A stretch of DNA of 64,000 bases from Vibrio pomeroyi (GTDB lineage: Bacteria; Pseudomonadota; Gammaproteobacteria; Enterobacterales; Vibrionaceae). A model generated the notes under the pieces. That model did no database searches. It had not been told where the DNA came from and worked only from the letters and a program-made list of their open reading frames with translations. Positions 1-11,303 of this stretch are shown here, piece by piece. Position numbers and translations under genes: made by a program. The stretch's first letter is position 1, and the number at the start of each line of letters is the position of its first letter. The stretch lies in the NCBI RefSeq assembly GCF_024347595.1, contig NZ_AP025506.1, positions 248,001-312,000 of the forward strand. Direction: 5' to 3'.

Positions 1-76
1 CGATCACCGTATTGTTTATTTAACCGCTAATAGTGAATACGGACAGCGCTTACTTAGTCAGTTGGAGTTATGTTGA
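1..76 (+). CDS. tsaE: TsaE (YjeE) tRNA threonylcarbamoyladenosine ATPase, C-terminal end only
   Basis: Only the last 24 codons are in the window, read in frame from base 2 and ending in TGA at 74-76. The tail (DHRIVYLTANSEYGQRLL...) fits the C-terminal strand and helix of TsaE, the ATPase partner of TsaD/TsaB in t6A37 tRNA modification. The stop overlaps the amiB start (ATG at 70) by seven bases, so the two genes are translationally coupled. The order tsaE-amiB-mutL-miaA-hfq-hflX-hflK-hflC is the classical gammaproteobacterial cluster, which supports the call more strongly than the short peptide does. Confidence 0.75.
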   Translation, partial: DHRIVYLTANSEYGQRLLSQLELC

Positions 77-1791
77 TTTCTAAACGCCTTTTTTCAACAG
101 TAGCCATGATGGCTGCTGTTTTCTCTTTATTGTTTTCATCACTTGTTTCTGCGAATTCACTGAAAGGTTTGAGGGTTTGGCCTTCACCTGAAGAAACTCG
201 TGTGGTTATCGATCTCAAATCAGAAGTCGACTTTAGCTATTTCACCCTGAGTAGCCCAAGTCGTTTAGTCGTCGATCTAAAAAATACGGAGTTAGCAACC
301 AAGCTACCTGTCGTGGTGAAAGATAGCCCTGTGTTATCGAAAGTTCGTAAGAGCTCTCCACCGCAGAAAGGGACGTATCGCTTAGTTTTTGAGTTAAAGA
401 AGTCGTCTAAAGCGGAGTTGTTTAAACTGAGCCCGACTCCGGGTGGTCAGTATGGGCACCGTTTGGTGATCGATTTACCTCATGGTGCGGCAAGCAAAGG
501 GACAACAACGTCGACGCCGAGTAAGCCAACAGTAAGCAAGGACATCAATCAGGTTAAGCGCCAGAAAGACATTCTCATTGTAATTGATCCTGGCCACGGT
601 GGTGAAGACCCTGGCTCAATCGGTCCATCTCGTAAGTATGAAAAAGATGCGACTCTCAGCATTTCTAAAAAGCTTGCGGCACACCTCAATGCAGTGCCGG
701 GAATAAAGACACGCTTAACGCGCAATGCCGATTACTTTGTCAACCTGAACCGACGTGTTGCGATTGCTCGTGAGAATGAAGCACACCTAATGATCTCTAT
801 TCACGCCGATGCCTTTACGACGCCTCAACCAAGAGGTGGTTCAGTGTTTGTATTGAACACTCGACGTGCAAATACAGAGATCTCTCGCTGGATTGAGAAC
901 AAAGAGAAGCAGTCTGAACTACTTGGTGGTAGCGGTGCGGCTTTCACAGGCAATATTGATGATAAGAACGTGAACCAAACTTTATTGGATTTACAGTTCA
1001 GCCACTCGCAAAAAGAAGGTTATAAGCTGGCAACGGCAATTCTTTCTGAAATGGGTAAGGTTGCTAAGCTTCACAACAGCAAGCCGATTAACACCAGTTT
1101 GGCAGTATTACGTTCACCACAGATACCATCTGTGTTAGTTGAAACAGGCTTTATTTCGAACCCGACGGAAGAGAAACTGCTTTTCCAACGTTCGCACCAA
1201 GACAAACTAGCGCGTGCTGTAACCAAAGCCGTGGTTAAGTATTTGAAAGCTAACCCACCTGAAGGGATTATCTTGTCGAATGCAACGTCATCAACGGGTA
1301 GTGTGAGTCAGCATAAAGTGTCTCGTGGCGAATCTTTATCGGTGATTGCGAGCAAATATGGCACATCAACACAGGCCTTGATGAAACTGAACAATCTGAA
1401 ATCAAGCAGCCTAGCGATCGGTCAAGTACTTAAGATTCCAGGCGGCGCTTCAAGCTCATCATCAAGCAGTGCTGTTAAAACTAAGACCATCACTCACACA
1501 GTTAAGTCTGGAGAGTACCTAGGCAAGATAGCCAGCCGCTACAAAGTATCGGTAGCAGATATTAAACGTGAGAACCGCTTGAAATCAGAGACGGTGAGAG
1601 TGGGCCAAAAGTTACGTATTACGGTTGAAGTGAAGGATGTCCCTCTGCGCAAACATAAAGTCGCAAGAGGCGATTACCTTGGCAAGATTGCGTCAAAATA
1701 TGGCGTGAGCGTTAACAGTATTCGCCAAGCGAACAAGCTACGCTCTGATGAACTGGCGATAGGCCAAGTTCTGATTATTCCGCATAAATAA
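70..1791 (+). CDS. amiB: N-acetylmuramoyl-L-alanine amidase AmiB with three LysM repeats
   Basis: Periplasmic zinc amidase that cleaves the bond between N-acetylmuramate and L-Ala during septal peptidoglycan splitting. The 573 residues contain a signal peptide (about 1-28), an AMIN domain (about 30-135) for targeting to the septum, and an Amidase_3 catalytic domain (about 168-390). Visible zinc-site motifs are DPGHGGEDPG, the Glu in SRKYEKDATL, SIHADAF and the late VETGFISNPTEE. Three LysM peptidoglycan-binding repeats follow (about 416-458, 478-520, 529-571), each opening with H-K/T-V and ending GQxLxI. The first two are separated by a serine-rich linker. E. coli AmiB has no LysM, so this is the longer type. 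The start overlaps the tsaE stop. In the known family, activity depends on an EnvC-type activator and is blocked by a regulatory helix in the catalytic domain. Confidence 0.95.
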   Translation: MLISKRLFSTVAMMAAVFSLLFSSLVSANSLKGLRVWPSPEETRVVIDLKSEVDFSYFTLSSPSRLVVDLKNTELATKLPVVVKDSPVLSKVRKSSPPQKGTYRLVFELKKSSKAELFKLSPTPGGQYGHRLVIDLPHGAASKGTTTSTPSKPTVSKDINQVKRQKDILIVIDPGHGGEDPGSIGPSRKYEKDATLSISKKLAAHLNAVPGIKTRLTRNADYFVNLNRRVAIARENEAHLMISIHADAFTTPQPRGGSVFVLNTRRANTEISRWIENKEKQSELLGGSGAAFTGNIDDKNVNQTLLDLQFSHSQKEGYKLATAILSEMGKVAKLHNSKPINTSLAVLRSPQIPSVLVETGFISNPTEEKLLFQRSHQDKLARAVTKAVVKYLKANPPEGIILSNATSSTGSVSQHKVSRGESLSVIASKYGTSTQALMKLNNLKSSSLAIGQVLKIPGGASSSSSSSAVKTKTITHTVKSGEYLGKIASRYKVSVADIKRENRLKSETVRVGQKLRITVEVKDVPLRKHKVARGDYLGKIASKYGVSVNSIRQANKLRSDELAIGQVLIIPHK

Positions 1792-1893
1792 TTTGGCAAC
1801 AACTCAATGAAGTCAAGCTTGAGAATACTAACTTAGAAGTGCGAACATAAGCGGAAAAGCGTTTTCATCAATGGCAGTAAGGTAGCAATTAAT

Positions 1894-4044
1894 ATGACGA
1901 TCAAAATACTGCCAGCTCGCTTAGCGAACCAAATCGCAGCGGGTGAAGTGGTAGAAAGGCCAGCCTCTGTTGTAAAAGAGCTGGTTGAGAACAGTTTGGA
2001 TTCTGGGGCGACACGTATCGATATTGATATCGAGAAAGGCGGCGCCAAGATGATCCGCGTTCGTGACAACGGTAAGGGCATCGTTAAAGATGAGCTTGCG
2101 TTGGCACTGAGTCGTCATGCTACCTCCAAAATCCACACTCTTGATGACCTAGAGGCGATCGTCAGCCTAGGCTTCCGTGGTGAAGCGTTAGCGAGTATCA
2201 GCTCTGTTGCACGCTTAACCATGACTTCACGCCCTGCGACTCAAGATCAAGCTTGGGCTGCACACAGTGAAGGCCGAGATATGCAGGTGAAACTGCAGCC
2301 TGCAGCGCATCCAATTGGTACCTCTGTTGAGGTGTTGGACTTGTTCTTCAACACTCCTGCTCGTCGCAAGTTCTTACGCACTGAGAAAACCGAATTTACC
2401 CATATTGATGAGCTGTTGAAACGCATCGCATTGAGTCGTTTTGATGTGACGATCAATCTTCGTCATAACGGTAAAATGATTCGTCAGTATCGTGCGGCAA
2501 AAACCGATGTTCAGGCTGAGAAGCGCATTGCTGCAGTGTGTGGTAATGCGTTTGTTCGTCACATGCTCAAGATTGAACTTGAACATCAAGGGTTAAAACT
2601 TCATGGTTGGATCACCACACCTGAAGGGGCAAGGCAGCAAAGCGATCTGCAATACTGTTATGTGAACGGTCGTATGATGCGTGACAAACTGATCAATCAC
2701 GCGATTCGTCAAAGTTACGAAACCAGTCTGCGTCCTGACCAATTCGCAACGTATGTGTTGTTCATTGAGTTGGACCCACATCAAGTCGATGTAAATGTTC
2801 ACCCTGCTAAACATGAAGTGCGTTTCCATCAAGCGCGCCTTGTGCATGACTTTATTTACCAAGCATTGAGTGATGGCTTAGCACAGAGCAAGCAGATCGA
2901 TGCTGCACCTATCAATCAGTCTGCTTTCCACCAATCGGAAGCGTCGAATTATCAACAAGATGGTTCGATGTCTGACTTAGGAGAGAGTGCGGGCTTCTCT
3001 GAGCCAGTAAATAGAACACCGACTAACTCGGATGATTTACAGGTCTCTGATAGGGTGCGACACGCCATTGAGCAAACGCCAGCCTACCCGAGAAAAGCCG
3101 AATCTGAGCAGGCTCATGATAAGCCTCAACACCGCGTTAATGATGGCGGGCGACACTATGCTTCATCAGCTAGCCCAAGTTCATCAACTGGCCGAAGCTC
3201 GTCTGCTAGTGAAAACAGTTTTACAGGATCGCCTCGCCAAGAGTGGATAGAGTCTCGACCTGCACCGAAGAAAGAAAAAGAACCACACCAACATCATGCT
3301 GAGCCAGCGCCCTCAAAGCGCGAAGTTAAAGCCTATAAAGAGCTTTTAAAAACGCCAGATTTTGGTGAGCACACTGTAGCTCTCACCCTTCCTCAAGAAC
3401 AAATGGCGCCAACAGAAGCAGAGGTGGTTCAACAGAAACCAGTTAGCTCGAAGCCAAGAACACCAGTGACGGACCTAGGGAAAGCGGTCTCGATTGTTGA
3501 GCGTCAATATCTCGTGATGGGCAACAAGAATGGCTGTGTTTTAGTTTCCTTGGCCAAGGCTGAATTACTGCGTGTTGTTGGTCAGCTTGATACTCGGGGT
3601 GGCGCGTTAAAAAGCCAACCGTTATTGGTTCCGTTATCTATCAAGCTTGGTAGCGAGTTGGTTGAGGTGGCGAAGGCGCTGAGCCCAACATTGGCATTGC
3701 TGGGTATTGAGCTTAGAGCTCGAAACAGTGAAGCTGTGATGGTGATGGGTGTGCCGTCTCCTTTGAGGCAGCAAAACTTACAAATTCTGATCCCAGATCT
3801 GTTATCGTACGCGGCTTCAATAAATGCCCAAAGTGCAGTGAAGCAGCCTAACGACCTGTTGCCATCCTTGGTTAACTGGATCGGGATTCAAACCGCACAA
3901 GTAAAAAGCGACTACACTTTATCTGAAGCGGTTCAATTAGTTGGGGAACTTGAACAACTTTGGCATGGTCTACTTCCATTAGATGATCCAGAGTTTGTTA
4001 ATCCTATCGACTTTTCAGCGACTATTACGGCATTTATGGCTTAG
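1894..4044 (+). CDS. mutL: DNA mismatch repair protein MutL
   Basis: Matchmaker ATPase that links MutS mismatch recognition to MutH and UvrD. The 716 residues show the GHKL ATPase motifs in order: [10 protein letters not shown] (about 29), DNGKGI (about 59) and LGFRGEAL (about 93). A transducer domain extends to about residue 330. A low-complexity linker rich in Ser, Gln, Glu and His follows (about 340-520), then a C-terminal dimerisation domain. The DQHAxxER endonuclease motif of MutLs from methyl-independent systems is absent, consistent with a MutH-dependent pathway. It lies about 100 bases downstream of amiB in the same direction. The ATG at 1894 has a weak Shine-Dalgarno (GGTAGC). Confidence 0.97.
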   Translation: MTIKILPARLANQIAAGEVVERPASVVKELVENSLDSGATRIDIDIEKGGAKMIRVRDNGKGIVKDELALALSRHATSKIHTLDDLEAIVSLGFRGEALASISSVARLTMTSRPATQDQAWAAHSEGRDMQVKLQPAAHPIGTSVEVLDLFFNTPARRKFLRTEKTEFTHIDELLKRIALSRFDVTINLRHNGKMIRQYRAAKTDVQAEKRIAAVCGNAFVRHMLKIELEHQGLKLHGWITTPEGARQQSDLQYCYVNGRMMRDKLINHAIRQSYETSLRPDQFATYVLFIELDPHQVDVNVHPAKHEVRFHQARLVHDFIYQALSDGLAQSKQIDAAPINQSAFHQSEASNYQQDGSMSDLGESAGFSEPVNRTPTNSDDLQVSDRVRHAIEQTPAYPRKAESEQAHDKPQHRVNDGGRHYASSASPSSSTGRSSSASENSFTGSPRQEWIESRPAPKKEKEPHQHHAEPAPSKREVKAYKELLKTPDFGEHTVALTLPQEQMAPTEAEVVQQKPVSSKPRTPVTDLGKAVSIVERQYLVMGNKNGCVLVSLAKAELLRVVGQLDTRGGALKSQPLLVPLSIKLGSELVEVAKALSPTLALLGIELRARNSEAVMVMGVPSPLRQQNLQILIPDLLSYAASINAQSAVKQPNDLLPSLVNWIGIQTAQVKSDYTLSEAVQLVGELEQLWHGLLPLDDPEFVNPIDFSATITAFMA

Positions 4045-4212
4045 TTTGTAGGTGAATTTTCACCGCTGAGTTTTAGATAAATTAAGCTTATTTATGGCTT
4101 AGGCTGTTTATGATTTAACTTTTGGCGATGACATCCCTTTTTAGCGGAATGTATCGCGATATAAAGCCCTTTGCTAAAAAGCGCTATAACAGAGAAACAA
4201 ATACTAAATATC

Positions 4213-5145
4213 ATGACTGAAAAATTACCTTTAGCGTTGTTTTTAATGGGCCCAACGGCATCAGGAAAAACAGATTTAGCTATCCGCTTACGTCAGAAAT
4301 ACCCAGTAGAGATCATCAGTGTCGACTCGGCATTGATCTACAAAGACATGGATATCGGCACCGCTAAACCGGATGCGGAAGAGCTTGCGCTCGCGCCTCA
4401 TCGCTTGATTGATATCCTGGATCCAAGCGAAGCGTACTCTGCGGCAGATTTTCGTCGTGATGCAATCAATGAAATGAATGCAATTGTAGCGGAAGGCAAA
4501 ATTCCGCTGCTTGTTGGCGGAACCATGCTTTACTACAAGGCATTGTTGGAAGGTTTATCGCCATTACCCGCAGCGGATCAAGAGATTCGTAAGCAGATTG
4601 AAGCGGAATCTATCGAACAAGGTTGGCAGGCTCTGCATGATCAATTAAGAGAGATAGATCCCGTATCCGCTGAAAGAATACACCCAAATGATCCACAAAG
4701 GCTTTCAAGGGCATTGGAAGTTTATCGAATTTCGGGTAAAACATTAACTGAGCTAACTCAAACGAAAGGCGATAGCCTGCCATTTCGTGTAAAACAATTT
4801 GCTATAGCTCCCAAGGAAAGGACTGAACTCCATCGCCGCATTGAGCTGCGTTTCGAGAAGATGATAGAAGCGGGTTTTGAAGAGGAAATGAAGGCGTTGT
4901 ACGCCAGAGAAGATCTTCACCCTGAGCTGCCATCGATTCGATGCGTTGGTTATAGGCAGATGTGGGATTATTTAGACGGTAATTGTGATTTAGACGAAGC
5001 GGTTTTTCGTGGTGTCTGTGCAACCCGTCAGTTGGCCAAGCGACAGATCACCTGGTTGCGCAGCTGGGATGATTTAACTTGGTTAGATAGCGAAAACATT
5101 GAACAAGCGTTAGAAACTCTTTCAGATGCAATAGCATCTGATTAG
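4213..5145 (+). CDS. miaA: tRNA dimethylallyltransferase MiaA
   Basis: Transfers a dimethylallyl group to N6 of A37 in tRNAs that read UNN codons. I chose the ATG at 4213 (310 residues), not an in-frame ATG at 4171, because the family begins just before the P-loop and the extra 14 residues look unrelated. Visible motifs are the P-loop GPTASGKT (about 13-20), the conserved [16 protein letters not shown], and the C-terminal region [11 protein letters not shown]...[15 protein letters not shown] that binds the anticodon loop. It precedes hfq, as in E. coli. A terminator-like hairpin (5198-5252) separates miaA from hfq, so hfq probably also has its own promoter. Confidence 0.96.
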   Translation: MTEKLPLALFLMGPTASGKTDLAIRLRQKYPVEIISVDSALIYKDMDIGTAKPDAEELALAPHRLIDILDPSEAYSAADFRRDAINEMNAIVAEGKIPLLVGGTMLYYKALLEGLSPLPAADQEIRKQIEAESIEQGWQALHDQLREIDPVSAERIHPNDPQRLSRALEVYRISGKTLTELTQTKGDSLPFRVKQFAIAPKERTELHRRIELRFEKMIEAGFEEEMKALYAREDLHPELPSIRCVGYRQMWDYLDGNCDLDEAVFRGVCATRQLAKRQITWLRSWDDLTWLDSENIEQALETLSDAIASD

Positions 5146-5197
5146 TATTGCTGTGTATAATGTGATCGCTTTTGCGTGAATATACTCTGGAAAGGAT

Positions 5198-5252
5198 CCG
5201 TTATTGAGGCTTTTAAAAAATCACAGCCTTTCAATAACAACGGAGTTTTTTT
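5198..5252 (+). terminator. Imperfect terminator-like hairpin between miaA and hfq
   Basis: CCGTTATTGA and GGCT pair with AGCC and TCAATAACAACGG around an A/T-rich loop, and a run of seven T follows. The stem has bulges. It could reduce read-through from miaA, leaving hfq to a promoter in 5253-5338. Confidence 0.55.
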
Positions 5253-5308
5253 ATTCATTTAGCTCAGATGCAAAGGCCGCACCTTTTTGTGCACCACTAG
5301 CTAAATAA

Positions 5309-5602
<294 letters not shown>

Positions 5603-5646
5603 TCGTTCAATTGATACAGCTTGCGCTGTAATAAGGAGTTGGTTGC

Positions 5647-6954
5647 TTGTTTGACCGTTATGAATCCGGCGAGCGAGCCGTACTTGTTCATATCAACTTC
5701 ACGCAAGAGGGAGAATGGGAAGACCTGAGCGAATGTGAAATGCTGGTCTCCTCAGCGGGGGTAGAAACGCTACAAGTGATTACTGGTAGCCGACAATCCC
5801 CACTCCCTAAATACTACGTTGGAGAAGGTAAAGCCCTAGAAATCGCACAAGCTGTTCAGCTAACCGGTGCTGAAATTGTGATTTTTAACCACTCCCTCTC
5901 TCCTGCCCAAGAGCGAAACCTCGAGCAATTGTGTAAATGTCGTGTGATTGATCGCACGGGTCTGATCTTAGATATCTTTGCACAACGTGCACGAACTCAC
6001 GAAGGTAAGCTACAAGTTGAGCTCGCTCAGCTTCGTCATATCTCTACTCGACTGATTCGTGGTTGGACTCACCTTGAAAGGCAGAAAGGTGGTATTGGTC
6101 TTCGTGGTCCAGGTGAAACTCAACTGGAAACCGATCGACGTTTGTTGCGTGACCGTATAAAGGCAATATTACGTCGTTTAGCGAAAGTGGCTAAACAGCG
6201 TGAACAAGGACGACGTGCTCGTAATCGAGCTGAAATCCCAACAATTTCTTTGGTTGGTTATACCAACGCTGGGAAATCAACACTTTTCAATCGAATCACT
6301 AGTGCGGGTGTTTATGCTGCAGACCAACTGTTTGCAACCCTAGACCCAACACTACGTAAGATTGATTTGGCAGATGTCGGGCCTGCAATTCTCGCAGACA
6401 CCGTAGGTTTTATCCGTCATCTACCACACGACTTGGTCGCTGCGTTCAAGGCTACGTTACAAGAGACGCAGGAAGCTGACATTTTGTTACATGTTGTTGA
6501 TGCCAGTGACGACCGCTTTCGTGAGAACATTCAGGCGGTTCATGAAGTATTAGAAGAAATCGATGCTCATGAAGTGCCAACCCTTGTAGTCATGAATAAG
6601 ATTGACTGCATGGAAGACCAAAAACCTCGAATTGAAAGAGACGAAGAGGGCGCACCTCGCGCTGTTTGGGTTTCTGCAATGGAAGGAGAAGGTATTGAAC
6701 TGCTGTTCGAAGCTTTAACTGAGCGTTTAGCTAGTCAGATGGTTCAATTCCGGTTGTGTATTCCACATCAACATCAGGGCCGTATTCGCAGCTTATTCTT
6801 CGAGATGAAATGTATTCAACAGGAAGAGTATGATGAAACTGGTAACTTGTTGATAGATATCCGAATGCAACAAATAGATTGGTCTAAACTTGAAAAAAGA
6901 GAAGGGGCGCTCTTAGGTGACTTTATCGTTACCAAAGAGACTGCTACAGTATAA
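5647..6954 (+). CDS. hflX: Ribosome-associated GTPase HflX (TTG start)
   Basis: GTPase that binds the 50S subunit and splits stalled or hibernating ribosomes. The 435 residues have the N-terminal HflX domain (with YVGEGKA and the glycine-rich GGIGLRGPGETQLE linker), then an Obg-like G domain: G1 GYTNAGKST (about 203-211), DATLDPT-type switch I, DTVGF, and NKID for guanine recognition. The protein begins MFDRYESGE as in E. coli, and in this frame the codon giving that start is TTG at 5647. It has a good Shine-Dalgarno (AAGGAG at about 5633), so I keep it as the start. Neighbours hfq and hflKC match the standard cluster. Confidence 0.96.
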   Translation: MFDRYESGERAVLVHINFTQEGEWEDLSECEMLVSSAGVETLQVITGSRQSPLPKYYVGEGKALEIAQAVQLTGAEIVIFNHSLSPAQERNLEQLCKCRVIDRTGLILDIFAQRARTHEGKLQVELAQLRHISTRLIRGWTHLERQKGGIGLRGPGETQLETDRRLLRDRIKAILRRLAKVAKQREQGRRARNRAEIPTISLVGYTNAGKSTLFNRITSAGVYAADQLFATLDPTLRKIDLADVGPAILADTVGFIRHLPHDLVAAFKATLQETQEADILLHVVDASDDRFRENIQAVHEVLEEIDAHEVPTLVVMNKIDCMEDQKPRIERDEEGAPRAVWVSAMEGEGIELLFEALTERLASQMVQFRLCIPHQHQGRIRSLFFEMKCIQQEEYDETGNLLIDIRMQQIDWSKLEKREGALLGDFIVTKETATV

Positions 6955-6981
6955 CGTCATATCAAATGATGGAGCTTTCTA

Positions 6982-8184
6982 ATGGCGTGGAATGAGCCTG
7001 GAAATAACAACAACGGCGATAATAACGGCCGCGATAATGACCCTTGGGGTAATAAAAATAATCGCGGCGGCCGAGATCAAGGACCGCCAGATCTAGACGA
7101 AGTGTTTAGTAAACTAAGTCAAAAGTTAGGTGGCAAGTTTGGTAAAAAAGGTGGCAACGGTAACGGACCATCTATCGGTGGTGGCGGTGCAATTGGCTTT
7201 GGTGTCATAGCCGTTATCGCTATTGCTATCTGGTTCTTCGCGGGTTTCTACACCGTTGGCGAAGCAGAAAGAGCAGTAGTACTTCGACTGGGTCAGTTCG
7301 ACCGTATCGAAGAACCTGGTCTTAACTGGCATCCACGCTTCATCGATGAAATCAGTGATGAGCAGCTAGTAAACGTTCAAGCGATTCGTTCTCTACGTGC
7401 GTCAGGCACCATGCTGACTAAAGACGAAAACGTTGTGACCGTTGAAATGGGTGTTCAATACCGTGTTTCTGACCCATACAAGTACTTGTATCGTGTAACG
7501 AATGCGGACGACAGTTTACGCCAAGCGACAGATTCTGCGCTTCGTGCAGTAATTGGTGACTCACTAATGGATAGTATCCTGACAAGTGGTCGTCAACAGA
7601 TTCGTCAAAGCACTCAAGAAACACTAAACCGTATTATCGATAGCTACGATATGGGTATTCTTATTGTTGACGTGAACTTCCAGTCAGCACGTCCACCTGA
7701 GCAAGTTAAAGATGCATTTGATGATGCAATCGCGGCTCGTGAGGATGAAGAGCGTTTCGAACGTGAAGCTGAAGCATACCGAAATGACATTCTTCCAAAA
7801 GCAACAGGTCGTGCTGAGCGTTTGAAGAAAGAAGCGGTGGGTTACTCAGAGCGCACAGTTAATGGTGCTCTAGGTCAAGTTGCTCAATTCGAGAAACTGC
7901 TACCTGAATACCAAGCAGCTCCTGAAGTAACACGTAACCGTATGTACCTTGATACAATGGAAAAAGTGTACTCAAGCACATCGAAAGTCCTGATTGATTC
8001 TGAATCAAGCGGTAACTTGCTATACCTACCAATTGATAAGCTAGGCGCACAAGGTGGTTCTCAGTCGGGCACTCGCCCTGCAAAAGCATCATCAACTTAC
8101 GATCAAATTGAGTTAGAAACTCAAGCGGATCCTAAGCCTAGCACTCAAACTCGTTCAGACAGTTCACGCCAAGGGAGATACTAA
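6982..8184 (+). CDS. hflK: FtsH protease modulator HflK
   Basis: Inner-membrane SPFH-family protein that forms, with HflC, a large cage around FtsH and modulates its degradation of membrane proteins. The 400 residues begin with a cytoplasmic Asn/Gly-rich segment (about 1-65). One transmembrane helix (about 71-90) follows, then a periplasmic SPFH/band-7 domain (about 91-270) and a helical region with ARE-DEERFEREAEAYRN. The C-terminal tail is Ser/Gln-rich. It starts 27 bases after hflX and ends two bases before hflC, so the three genes form one transcription unit. Confidence 0.96.
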   Translation: MAWNEPGNNNNGDNNGRDNDPWGNKNNRGGRDQGPPDLDEVFSKLSQKLGGKFGKKGGNGNGPSIGGGGAIGFGVIAVIAIAIWFFAGFYTVGEAERAVVLRLGQFDRIEEPGLNWHPRFIDEISDEQLVNVQAIRSLRASGTMLTKDENVVTVEMGVQYRVSDPYKYLYRVTNADDSLRQATDSALRAVIGDSLMDSILTSGRQQIRQSTQETLNRIIDSYDMGILIVDVNFQSARPPEQVKDAFDDAIAAREDEERFEREAEAYRNDILPKATGRAERLKKEAVGYSERTVNGALGQVAQFEKLLPEYQAAPEVTRNRMYLDTMEKVYSSTSKVLIDSESSGNLLYLPIDKLGAQGGSQSGTRPAKASSTYDQIELETQADPKPSTQTRSDSSRQGRY

Positions 8185-8186
8185 TA

Positions 8187-9164
8187 ATGCGTAAATTAAT
8201 GATCCCTGTATTAGTTGTGACGATTGCCCTTCTGTTGATGTCACTGTTTGTGATTCAAGAAGGTGAGCGTGGCATGGTAATTCGTTTTGGTCGAGTTCTC
8301 GATGACAACGGCGTATCACGAATCTATGAACCAGGCCTGCACTTTAAACTGCCAATGTTTGATCGCGTAAAAGTACTTGATGCTCGTATTCAAACGATGG
8401 ATGGTCGCTCTGACCGTTTCGTAACATCAGAGAAAAAAGACGTTCTAATTGATACCTACGCAAAATGGCGTATTGCTGATTTTGGACGTTTTTATCTGAG
8501 TACCGGTGGCGGTAATATCATGACGGCAGAAGCACTTCTTGAGCGTAAAGTGACAGATGTTCTTCGTTCTGAAATCGGTTCTCGTGAAATTAAGCAGATC
8601 GTATCAGGCCCTCGTAATAAGGACATCTTACCAGACTCTGCTGATAGCGAAGTTGTTACAACGGTAGCGGCTGCAGAAGCTCTAGAAGTTGATGGCGAAC
8701 GCGATAAGATCATGGAAAACGTTCTATCTGGAACGTCAGAAAGTGCGATGGCTGATTTAGGTGTTGAAGTTGTTGATTTCCGAATGAAGAAGATTAACCT
8801 TCCTGACGAAATCAGTGAATCTATCTACCGCCGTATGCGTGCAGAACGTGAATCGGTTGCTCGTAGACACCGTTCTCAAGGTCGTGAGAAAGCAGAAGTT
8901 ATCCGTGCTCAAGCTGAGCTAGAAGTAGCGACTGTTCTTGCTGAAGCTGACCGTACTGCTCGAGTGACTCGTGGTGATGCTGATGCAGAAGCTGCGAAGA
9001 TCTACTCTGACGCGTACAACAAAGACCCTGAGTTTTTTGGCTTCATGCGTTCACTACAAGCTTATGAGACATCATTTAGCGATAAGAGCGACATTCTAGT
9101 ACTGGATCCGAAGACAGACTTCTTCCAATACATGAATCAAGCAAGCGGTGTTCAAGCAAAATAA
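8187..9164 (+). CDS. hflC: FtsH protease modulator HflC
   Basis: Partner of HflK in the FtsH-HflKC complex of the inner membrane. The 325 residues have an N-terminal signal anchor (about 4-22), the conserved VIQEGERGMVIRFG entry to the SPFH domain, and a long alanine- and glutamate-rich helical segment (REKAEVIRAQAELEVATVLAEAD, about 225-265), typical of stomatin/prohibitin proteins. It starts two bases after hflK, with its Shine-Dalgarno (GGGAG) inside the end of hflK. A strong hairpin terminator follows. Confidence 0.96.
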   Translation: MRKLMIPVLVVTIALLLMSLFVIQEGERGMVIRFGRVLDDNGVSRIYEPGLHFKLPMFDRVKVLDARIQTMDGRSDRFVTSEKKDVLIDTYAKWRIADFGRFYLSTGGGNIMTAEALLERKVTDVLRSEIGSREIKQIVSGPRNKDILPDSADSEVVTTVAAAEALEVDGERDKIMENVLSGTSESAMADLGVEVVDFRMKKINLPDEISESIYRRMRAERESVARRHRSQGREKAEVIRAQAELEVATVLAEADRTARVTRGDADAEAAKIYSDAYNKDPEFFGFMRSLQAYETSFSDKSDILVLDPKTDFFQYMNQASGVQAK

Positions 9165-9223
9165 GCTGATTCGTTGGTTGAAAAGCGAATGCTAAGTTTA
9201 AATAGCTAAACACACTAAAAATT

Positions 9224-9252
9224 AAAAAGGCTCCCATCATGGGAGCCTTTTT
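9224..9252. terminator. Bidirectional intrinsic terminator after hflC
   Basis: AAAAAGGCTCCC-ATCAT-GGGAGCCTTTTT: a perfect 12-base-pair stem with A-run and T-run flanks. It can end hflC transcription and, on the other strand, that of the convergent DUF2065 gene. Confidence 0.93.
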
Positions 9253-9327
9253 GTTTTCTGGCAGCTGATAATTCACGGTTTTGGAATCTCAGGCGAGTCG
9301 CTCAACAGGGTTGTGCTTTGAGAAAGC

Positions 9328-9516
9328 CTAACGATAAGTCATGAATGCGATAACCACTCCCGCAACAACAAGGCAGCCACCGATACGGCGCAATTGAGTG
9401 TCTGGCTGCTCACTGAGTTGAGCGACCATGTTTCTCCAACCATTGGGCGCAATTAAGGGACCAAGCCCTTCGACGATAAGAACAAGCCCAATAGCGAGCC
9501 AAATTGATTGAGACAT
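9328..9516 (-). CDS. DUF2065 family small membrane protein (YjeT-like)
   Basis: Protein of 62 residues starting at the ATG whose first base is 9516, preceded by AAAGGCAG; an in-frame upstream ATG at 9567 would add 17 unlikely residues. There are two hydrophobic segments (about 5-22 and 44-59) around a conserved NGWR...QLSEQPDTQLRRIGG. This matches the DUF2065 family, whose E. coli member YjeT sits between hflC and purA. Here the gene lies in the same interval but on the opposite strand. The function is unknown; it is presumably an inner membrane protein. Confidence 0.85.
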   Translation of the reverse strand: MSQSIWLAIGLVLIVEGLGPLIAPNGWRNMVAQLSEQPDTQLRRIGGCLVVAGVVIAFMTYR

Positions 9517-9667
9517 GCTTCTGCCTTTTGTCTGTAAAAACACAATGATATCAGTATCTTTACACATCTTCGTTCGAATATCGCTGGTTTATTTTTGTAC
9601 AGCGTTAACGTTTATGAACAAAAAGTGACTGCAAGAAGTGTGATTCAGTGCTAGAATCCATTTTTAA

Positions 9668-11005
<1,338 letters not shown>

Positions 11006-11060
11006 TGCCTGCTGAGTGATTACCACTGCACATAAAGTGCTTGATAATTAAATCGTTTCT

Positions 11061-11089
11061 AAAAGCCGACTTTATTAAGTCGGCTTTTT
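11061..11089 (+). terminator. Intrinsic terminator after purA
   Basis: AAAGCCGACTT-TATT-AAGTCGGCTTTTT: an 11-base-pair stem with a four-base loop and a T-run, 56 bases past the purA stop. Confidence 0.9.
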
Positions 11090-11303
11090 AATACCTGTAA
11101 TTTAGCGTTTAAACGTTAGGTGATGATCTTTTGAACGCCATCTGGCAAAATATTGCCCACTAGCGGCAAGTTTTGTCTAAAGCCGTCAAGGTTATTGCCG
11201 ATACAGATATCATGGAAAGTGAAGTTCACCCTGTTTTGGTGTGTGTAGACATTGTCTATAGCCCTCAATAGATAACTTTAACGACAGATAATAGAGTGCA
11301 GGT

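Noticed and set aside
9603..9616. PurR-like site before purA (CGTTAACGTTTATG)
   Set aside because: Only 10 of 14 core positions match; too weak to list as a feature, although purA is regulated by PurR in E. coli.
11265..11291. FliA (sigma-28) promoter before motX
   Set aside because: ACAGATAA resembles the -10 GCCGATAA, but no acceptable -35 is present at the right distance.
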